Positions 6,251 to 10,351 of a stretch of 10,351 bases of DNA are shown here, in pieces (the first letter of the stretch is position 1; each line of letters opens with the position of its first letter). This DNA comes from DATGLE01 sp035294325 (GTDB lineage: Bacteria; Chloroflexota; Ktedonobacteria; Ktedonobacterales; Ktedonobacteraceae). The translations under genes and the position numbers were made by a program. The stretch is from positions 1 through 10,351 of the forward strand of contig DATGLE010000292.1 in the NCBI GenBank assembly GCA_035294325.1, read 5' to 3'. Under the pieces are notes generated by a model. It ran no database searches. It was given only the letters and a program-made list of their open reading frames with translations, and was not told where the DNA came from.

Positions 6251-6998
6251 TCTGGAAGGACGCGTAGCGATAGTGACGGGAGGCAGCCAGGGGCTGGGAC
6301 AGGTCATGGCGCAGGCACTGGCCGAGGCCGGGGCCAGCGTGGTTGTGACGAGCCGAGAACAGGAGAAGGCGCGGCAGAGCGCCGAGGTAATAGCCAGCGC
6401 GACGGGCAGGCGTGCGCTGGGCCTGGCGCTGGAAGTGACCAGCGCGCAGCAGGTCGAGGCGGTGGCGCAGGCAGTGATGCGGGAGTTCGGGCGCATCGAT
6501 ATCCTGGTCAACAATGCCGGCATTAATATTCGTAAACCTGTTGAGGACTTCGACGAGGCAAGCTGGGACCTGGTACAGCAGACGAACCTCAAGGGGCCGT
6601 TTCTGTGCACGCGCGCCATCGTGCCCATCATGAAGCGGCAGCGCTCTGGCCGCATTATCAACGTCGCCTCGATGATGGGCATAACGGCCCTCGCCGAACG
6701 CGGCGCCTACTGCTCCAGCAAGGGCGGCGTCATCATGTTCACGAAAGTGATGGCACTGGAACTGGCGCCTTACAACATTACCGTAAATGCCCTCTGTCCC
6801 GGCCCCTTCGCCACCGCATTGAACACGCCCGTACTCAACAATCCGCAGGCCAATCAGTTCTTTATCGATCACCTGCCCCTCAAACGCTGGGGACGCCCCG
6901 AAGAACTGCGTGGGGTGATCGTCTTCATGGCCTCGGATGCCTCAAGCTTCATGACCGGCTCGGCCCTGGTGGTCGATGGCGGCTGGACGGTGGAGTGA
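6231..6998 (+). CDS. SDR-family sugar dehydrogenase (gluconate 5-dehydrogenase/KduD-like)
   Basis: NAD(P)-dependent oxidoreductase of 255 residues with all classical SDR elements: TGGSQGLG cofactor loop at 16-23, NNAG at 94-97, Asn119, Ser147 in NVASMMG, and YCSSK with Tyr160 and Lys164. The ending GSALVVDGGW is typical. The overall look (NLEGRVAIVTGG, ASMMG, LKRWGRPEEL) resembles gluconate/2-keto-3-deoxygluconate dehydrogenases, so an oxidised or deoxy sugar acid is a likely substrate (inference). GGAGG at 6218-6222 lies 8 nt before the start; the start region overlaps the tail of the integrase remnant. The next gene follows after 11 bp, so the two are surely co-transcribed. Exact substrate cannot be read. 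Confidence 0.92.
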   Translation: MSLDVFNLEGRVAIVTGGSQGLGQVMAQALAEAGASVVVTSREQEKARQSAEVIASATGRRALGLALEVTSAQQVEAVAQAVMREFGRIDILVNNAGINIRKPVEDFDEASWDLVQQTNLKGPFLCTRAIVPIMKRQRSGRIINVASMMGITALAERGAYCSSKGGVIMFTKVMALELAPYNITVNALCPGPFATALNTPVLNNPQANQFFIDHLPLKRWGRPEELRGVIVFMASDASSFMTGSALVVDGGWTVE

Positions 6999-7009
6999 GG
7001 AAGTCGAGC

Positions 7010-7987
7010 ATGCATATTGGTCTTTCCGTCTATGGCACAACCTTTAGCATGGGCATTGCGCAGGCGCCGGGATTGACGCGCCCCACGATTACACCATACC
7101 AGCTTATAGAGCGCGCGCAGGCGATGGCACTGGACGGCGTTGAGGTTCCGCTTGCACTCCTGCAAGGCCAGGATCTCAAGGGAGTCAGGCGCACCGCCGA
7201 AGAGCGCGGCCTTTTTATTGTACTGGATACCAGCGGCTACGACGCGCGCAGGCTGAGCGAGGCCATCGAGATCGCCGGGCAACTGGGAGCGCGCACGATA
7301 CGTACTATGATCGGGGGCGCGAAGATCGGCGGGGACCGGCGCCCACTGGCCGGGCGCTGGCGGCAGTTTCTCGCGGAGGTGCTGGCGCAACTACGTATCG
7401 CGGCGGCCAGCGCCGGGCGCGCCGGCGTAAACCTGGCCGTGGAAAATCACCAGGACCTTGCCTCCGAAGAATTGCTCGAATTCTGCGCCGCGCTCGACTC
7501 GCCGCATTTCGGCATCACGCTCGATACCGGCAATCCCCTGGCAACGGCGGAGGAGCCTCTGGAGTTCGCGCGGCGCATCGCCCCCTATCTGAAGCATGTG
7601 CATCTCAAAGATTACCGCATCTATCCGAGCAAGGAAGGCTACCGGCTGGCTCGCTGTGCGCTCGGCGAGGGCGTGATCGATTTCCCGGCGCTCTTCAACC
7701 TCTTCTTCAAAGAACTGGCTCTGGATATCACAATGGTGATCGAGCTGGGCGCGCTGGAGGCTCGCCATATTCGCGTGCTCGCCGACGACTACTGGCCCGA
7801 CTATCCGCCGCGCACGGCCGCCCAACTGGCGCATACGCTGCGCTTCGTCGTGGAGCATGCGCAGACTACGGGCGACTGGCGCACGCCCTTCGAGCGCCAG
7901 GAGCCAGAGGAGCACATTATCGCCTACGAGGAGCAGCAGTTGAGCGCCAGCCTGGCCTATATGCAGGCTCTGCGCGCCCGCTTCTGA
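7010..7987 (+). CDS. Sugar phosphate isomerase/epimerase-type TIM-barrel protein
   Basis: A 325-residue protein of the xylose-isomerase-like TIM-barrel (AP endonuclease family 2) superfamily. These cytoplasmic metal enzymes isomerise or epimerise sugars, keto sugars or inositol derivatives. The metal ligands appear in the usual order: Glu145 in VENHQD, Asp172 in TLDTGN, His196/His198 in KHVHLKDY, and Glu245 in VIELGALE. The start ATG is preceded by GAGGAAG, which overlaps the stop codon of the SDR gene. It probably acts on the product or substrate of the neighbouring dehydrogenases. The tail after about residue 260 (EHAQTTGDWRTPF...) is longer than in minimal family members. Hairpin B follows the stop by about 50 bp. 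Confidence 0.88.
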   Translation: MHIGLSVYGTTFSMGIAQAPGLTRPTITPYQLIERAQAMALDGVEVPLALLQGQDLKGVRRTAEERGLFIVLDTSGYDARRLSEAIEIAGQLGARTIRTMIGGAKIGGDRRPLAGRWRQFLAEVLAQLRIAAASAGRAGVNLAVENHQDLASEELLEFCAALDSPHFGITLDTGNPLATAEEPLEFARRIAPYLKHVHLKDYRIYPSKEGYRLARCALGEGVIDFPALFNLFFKELALDITMVIELGALEARHIRVLADDYWPDYPPRTAAQLAHTLRFVVEHAQTTGDWRTPFERQEPEEHIIAYEEQQLSASLAYMQALRARF

Positions 7988-8019
7988 CGATGGAAGCAGC
8001 CCCCTCCCGAGCGCGTTCG

Positions 8020-8034
8020 TGCGGCTCCGCCGCA
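8020..8034. repeat. Small hairpin beside palindrome B
   Basis: TGCGGC and GCCGCA pair around the 3-nt loop TCC, five bases before palindrome B. The 6-bp stem with a 3-nt loop repeats the loop size of the larger elements. Confidence 0.6.
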
Positions 8035-8039
8035 GCAGA

Positions 8040-8100
8040 GATCTGGCTGGTGGTGTGGGCATCTGCGCCTCGCGTAGATGCCCACACCACCAGCCAGATC
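8040..8100. repeat. Long intergenic palindrome B (61 bp)
   Basis: Arms of 29 bp (8040-8068 and 8072-8100) around the loop CTC, with a single G-T wobble near the apex; outer end GATCTGGCTGGTGGTG. It lies between the TIM-barrel gene and the second SDR gene. No T-run follows. RNA from the operon would fold into a very stable stem here, possibly setting different expression of the genes on its two sides. Confidence 0.92.
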
Positions 8101-8102
8101 AG

Positions 8103-8121
8103 GCGAGCGTCGCAGGCGCGA
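8103..8121. repeat. Conserved GC-rich tail of palindrome B
   Basis: GCGAGCGTCGCAGGCGCGA, two bases after palindrome B. Over 25 positions (8101-8125) it matches 10191-10215 in 22, in the same orientation. Confidence 0.75.
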
Positions 8122-8174
8122 GCACGCGATGATGTAAACAGGCATGCACACTTATAGAAAGGATAACGCTGCAC

Positions 8175-8975
8175 ATGCAGAACTCAGCGCCATCATTACT
8201 GAACCTCAGCGGCAAAGTCGCGCTGGTGACAGGCTCCAGTCGCGGCCTCGGACGCCATTATGCATTGTCGCTGGCGCAGGCGGGAGCCGATGTCATCATT
8301 CACGATATCGATGAGAGCGCGGCGGCCCGCTTTGGCGAGGCGGCGTCGGGTTCGGCGGTGGCGGAGGAGATTCGCGCGCTGGGCCGGCGCTCGGCTTTCC
8401 TCGCCGCCGACCTGACCGACGCCGCGCAGGTCGAACGGCTGGTTCAGGACGCGATTGATGCGCTCGGCCAGATCGACATTCTGGTCAATAACGCGGGCGG
8501 CGATATCGGCGCAAGGACGCCCCGGCCCGATCCCAACGACGCGCTCGATATCGCGCCCGATGATATCCAGGCCGTGGTTGAACGCAACCTGCTTGCCACG
8601 ATGTATGCCTGCAAGTATGCCGGGCGCCACATGCGCGAGCGCCGGAGCGGCAAGATCGTCAACGTCGGCTCGGCTGCCGGGCATATGCCAACGACGGTTG
8701 GCATCATCTATGCGGCCTCCAAAGCGGGCATCTCGTACTATACTCGCTGCCTGGCGGAACAATTGCGACCCTACGATGTCAACGTCAACTGTATTGCGCC
8801 TGCCCCGACGTATACGGGGCGTTTCCTGGCGACGCGCACGGTAAGATCGGAGGAGGGGCTGTCACGGCTGCAACGTATCGCGCAGCCGGAAGATATGGCG
8901 CGCATCGTGCTCTTCCTGGTGAGCGAACTGGCGGATTATCTGACCGGCGAAACAATCGTTTGCTGGTTTGGATAA
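8175..8975 (+). CDS. SDR-family NAD(P)-dependent oxidoreductase
   Basis: A 266-residue classical SDR: TGSSRGLG at 19-26, HDID with acidic Asp44 after the second strand (favours NAD over NADP), NNAG at 105-108, Asn138, Ser166 in NVGSAAG, and Tyr179/Lys183 in YAASK. The C-terminus GETIVCWFG departs from the usual VDGG ending. An insert around residues 50-64 and 111-128 lengthens it compared with the first SDR, so the two are not recent duplicates. AAAGGA lies 11 nt before the ATG, a rather long spacing. The gene follows palindrome B by 75 bp and its stop codon lies inside palindrome C. It is probably the last gene of the sugar cluster, oxidising a sugar or sugar acid; the substrate is unknown. 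Confidence 0.9.
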   Translation: MQNSAPSLLNLSGKVALVTGSSRGLGRHYALSLAQAGADVIIHDIDESAAARFGEAASGSAVAEEIRALGRRSAFLAADLTDAAQVERLVQDAIDALGQIDILVNNAGGDIGARTPRPDPNDALDIAPDDIQAVVERNLLATMYACKYAGRHMRERRSGKIVNVGSAAGHMPTTVGIIYAASKAGISYYTRCLAEQLRPYDVNVNCIAPAPTYTGRFLATRTVRSEEGLSRLQRIAQPEDMARIVLFLVSELADYLTGETIVCWFG

Positions 8976-9032
8976 CCTGGTACCAATAACAGGCCAACGC
9001 GAAGCGTTGGCCTGTTATTGGTACCAGGTTAT
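8972..9032. repeat. Long perfect palindrome C (61 bp), overlapping the SDR stop codon
   Basis: Perfect 29-bp arms (8972-9000 and 9004-9032) around the loop GAA. The TAA stop of the upstream gene (8973-8975) is part of the left arm, and the right arm ends 8 bp before the stop of the convergent PhyH gene. AATTAATTT follows on the plus side, so it could act as a terminator for the plus strand, and it is placed to separate two convergent genes. It is the most AT-rich stem and lacks the conserved tail. Confidence 0.93.
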
Positions 9033-9039
9033 AATTAAT

Positions 9040-9984
9040 TTAGCCGGCATCTCCGGCGCTGCAAAATGTACCGCCGGAATGCACGACATGCACAATCTTC
9101 AACTCCTGCTGCTCATCGGCTGAAACCTCTGGGCGAAACTGCGGCGAGATATGCCAGGCAAATTGCGGCTGGTCGGGATACGCCTGCTGGTAGCGGCGCA
9201 GCGCGAGCGGTATCAGGCGCAGGCGGCGATCAACCCAATCACTACCCCAGGGACCTTCGGCGAGGATCTGTTCCGCCGCGCGGAATTCGTAGTAGATGGT
9301 GCGGCGCAGCGCTTTGCCCTCGACATCCGGCGAGCCATGTACCACCATCACATCATGCAGCAGCACGTCGCCCGGCTCCATCTCGACAGTAATCACACCT
9401 GGAGGATTCCAGCCCCACTTCTCGGTAAGCGCGCAGATGTCCTGGCGCTGGAGCTGCGTCTTAGGAATGACATTCAGGGCGCCGCCATCGGCGCGTGAAG
9501 CGTCAAGATAGAGGTCAAAGTTGAAGATGCGATGGCTGCGTGGATGCACGGCATCCTGGTGCCAGCGAATAGCGGCTCCATCGTTCTCCTGCTTGAAGAC
9601 CATCGACTCGTAGGTTGGCACGAAGTTCGGCCCGCACAGGCTCTCGGCCACAGCCAGCACTTGAGGCGCGCCAAGCAGTTCGAGAGACGCCGCCTGCCCC
9701 TTGTTGTGCACATAGTTGACGCGGAACATAGTCCGTCCCGCCGGGCGCTGGGCAAAGATATAATCATCATAGTCGGGATCATCAGCGCTGGCATGCAATC
9801 CCATCTCAATCCATGCCTGCCCGGCCTCCTGGACACGCCTGAGCATATTCCGCGGAATCCAGTTGCGCAGGACGAGGTAGCCATTTTCATCGAAAAAGCG
9901 TATTTGCTCCTCCGACAGATGATAGGGAGAACGCGCTGCGACCCCGGCGCTCTGCGCCGGTTGTGCGGTTGTAGAGATGTCCAT
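9040..9984 (-). CDS. PhyH-family Fe(II)/2-oxoglutarate-dependent dioxygenase
   Basis: Cytoplasmic non-haem iron oxygenase of 314 residues (phytanoyl-CoA dioxygenase family), expected to hydroxylate an unknown small molecule using O2 and 2-oxoglutarate. Visible: FDENGYLVLRNWI near the N-terminus, the iron motif WHQD with His142 and Asp144, distal His216 in VVHGSPD, and Arg227/228 in RRTIYYEF for 2-oxoglutarate. I choose ATG 9984, preceded by AAAGGAGG 4 nt away; the same frame stays open to 10275, but that part would cross palindromes D and E. Convergent to the sugar cluster. Two long palindromes and a smaller hairpin lie in the upstream 230 bp. PhyH-like genes are frequent beside sugar-catabolic genes in several phyla, so a sugar-derived substrate is conceivable; that is inference. 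Confidence 0.9.
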   Translation of the reverse strand: MDISTTAQPAQSAGVAARSPYHLSEEQIRFFDENGYLVLRNWIPRNMLRRVQEAGQAWIEMGLHASADDPDYDDYIFAQRPAGRTMFRVNYVHNKGQAASLELLGAPQVLAVAESLCGPNFVPTYESMVFKQENDGAAIRWHQDAVHPRSHRIFNFDLYLDASRADGGALNVIPKTQLQRQDICALTEKWGWNPPGVITVEMEPGDVLLHDVMVVHGSPDVEGKALRRTIYYEFRAAEQILAEGPWGSDWVDRRLRLIPLALRRYQQAYPDQPQFAWHISPQFRPEVSADEQQELKIVHVVHSGGTFCSAGDAG

Positions 9985-10010
9985 GCTTCCTCCTTTGAGA
10001 ATATAAACTG

Positions 10011-10032
10011 ACCTGGGAAAACCCGCCCAGGT
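10011..10032. repeat. Short hairpin in the PhyH leader
   Basis: ACCTGGG (10011-10017) pairs with CCCAGGT (10026-10032) over an 8-nt loop. It adjoins the tail of palindrome D and lies just upstream of the PhyH ribosome-binding site. Confidence 0.55.
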
Positions 10033-10051
10033 TCGCGCCTGCGGCGCTTGC
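10033..10051. repeat. Conserved GC-rich tail of palindrome D (left arm of a 19-bp inverted repeat)
   Basis: TCGCGCCTGCGGCGCTTGC is the exact reverse complement of 10193-10211. Together they enclose palindromes D and E. Confidence 0.9.
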
Positions 10052-10052
10052 A

Positions 10053-10107
10053 GGATGGTGTGTGGTGGAAAAATGCGCGCAGCGCATTTTTCCACCACAC
10101 ACCATCC
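10053..10107. repeat. Long intergenic palindrome D
   Basis: Perfect 26-bp arms (10053-10078 and 10082-10107) around the loop GCA; outer end GGATGGTGTGTGG, inner end ATGCGC. It shares the GGATGG outer and ATGCGC inner ends with palindrome A although the middle differs. One base separates it from its tail. Confidence 0.93.
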
Positions 10108-10133
10108 AACGCGACTTCGCCGCGCCAGGGAGC

Positions 10134-10188
10134 GGGAGTGGGCAGCATAGGCCAGGCGCTGCGCGCCTGGCCTATGCTGCCCACTCCC
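10134..10188. repeat. Long intergenic palindrome E
   Basis: Perfect 26-bp arms (10134-10159 and 10163-10188) around the loop TGC; outer end GGGAGTGGGCAGC, inner end GGCGC. It lies 26 bp from palindrome D, in mirror orientation judging from the tails. Confidence 0.93.
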
Positions 10189-10192
10189 AAAA

Positions 10193-10211
10193 GCAAGCGC
10201 CGCAGGCGCGA
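10193..10211. repeat. Conserved GC-rich tail of palindrome E (right arm of the 19-bp inverted repeat)
   Basis: GCAAGCGCCGCAGGCGCGA, exact reverse complement of 10033-10051 and near-identical to 8103-8121. Confidence 0.9.
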
Positions 10212-10214
10212 GCA

Positions 10215-10243
10215 CTGGCAATACCTCTGTGAGATAGTATAAA
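10215..10243 (+). promoter_or_regulatory. Weak candidate promoter for the gene at the right edge
   Basis: CTGGCA (10215-10220), 17-bp spacer, TATAAA (10238-10243): four and five matches to the sigma70 boxes. Immediately downstream TACGA and TCGTA (10251-10270) form a spaced inverted repeat that could be an operator. No good opposing promoter for the PhyH gene was found in this AT-rich stretch. Confidence 0.35.
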
Positions 10244-10323
10244 ATAAAAATACGAAGAAATCGTCTCGTATTCACGGAAATTTTACTGGATTCTAAGGTT
10301 ATTTGCTCATGAAAGGCGTCGCT

Positions 10324-10351
10324 ATGTCCAGTGTCAGCATCGATATCGATA
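10324..10351 (+). CDS. Start of an unidentified gene cut by the window edge
   Basis: ATG at 10324 has GAAAGG 7 nt upstream and stays open to the end (MSSVSIDID). An in-frame ATG at 10309 is a weaker alternative. Too short to identify; divergent from the PhyH gene. Confidence 0.4.

Noticed and set aside
6605..7009. N-terminal extension of the TIM-barrel frame to 460 codons
   Set aside because: It overlaps the SDR gene out of frame; the ATG at 7010 has a good ribosome-binding site and gives a typical N-terminus.
5084..10188. CRISPR array or tandem repeat reading of the palindromes
   Set aside because: Spacing is irregular, copies lie between different genes, and no regular repeat-spacer pattern exists.
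9985..10275. Long 411-codon start for the PhyH protein
   Set aside because: The extra 97 residues would be encoded by palindromes D and E; AAAGGAGG stands just before ATG 9984.

Overview
The window looks like accessory carbohydrate-catabolism DNA from a soil-type bacterium of moderately high GC. A secreted arabinanase, two LacI-family regulators, a rhamnose mutarotase, SDR dehydrogenases, a sugar-isomerase-type TIM barrel and a PhyH-family oxygenase lie close together. This mixture reminds me of Ktedonobacteria/Chloroflexota or other large-genome saprophytes, but that is an inference from content; no rRNA or marker gene is present.

Layout. (1) 1-2691, minus strand: a LacI-family regulator (1554-2609) lies upstream of a secreted ricin-B/GH43 arabinanase that runs off the left edge (1-1439). 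The regulator promoter carries a perfect CG-centred palindrome over the predicted transcription start and a 10/12 copy of it exactly 105 bp away. (2) 2692-3095: no convincing gene; a second operator copy and small GC-rich hairpins. (3) 3096-3833, minus: a metallo-beta-lactamase-fold hydrolase resembling N-acyl-homoserine lactonases. (4) 3985-5022, minus: a second LacI-family regulator, divergent from a plus-strand sugar cluster. The 467 bp between them holds two well-formed opposing sigma70-type promoters (both TTGACA with 17 bp spacers) and two copies of a TGAAA-N4-TTTC operator. (5) 5490-8975, plus: L-rhamnose mutarotase, then a scar made of two gene remnants (carboxylesterase C-terminus and tyrosine-integrase N-terminus), SDR dehydrogenase, TIM-barrel isomerase/epimerase, second SDR. 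(6) 9040-9984, minus: PhyH-family Fe(II)/2-oxoglutarate dioxygenase, convergent with the cluster. (7) 10309-10351: start of a plus-strand gene cut by the window edge.

How it may work together: the secreted GH43 enzyme would release arabinan-derived sugars under the first LacI regulator. The second LacI regulator probably controls itself and the plus-strand cluster, whose mutarotase supplies the proper anomer of a 6-deoxy or related sugar to the dehydrogenases and isomerase. The exact sugar cannot be read from sequence.

The most unusual structure is a family of intergenic palindromes: five long hairpins (26-29 bp arms, always a 3-nt loop, four of them closed by GCGC and all fitting a ~61-bp frame) between genes from 5084 to 10188. 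Four carry a shared ~19-bp GC-rich tail on one side. Stem sequences differ greatly between copies while pairing is preserved. Two copies form a nested inverted-repeat module (10033-10211) that could fold into a three-way junction.
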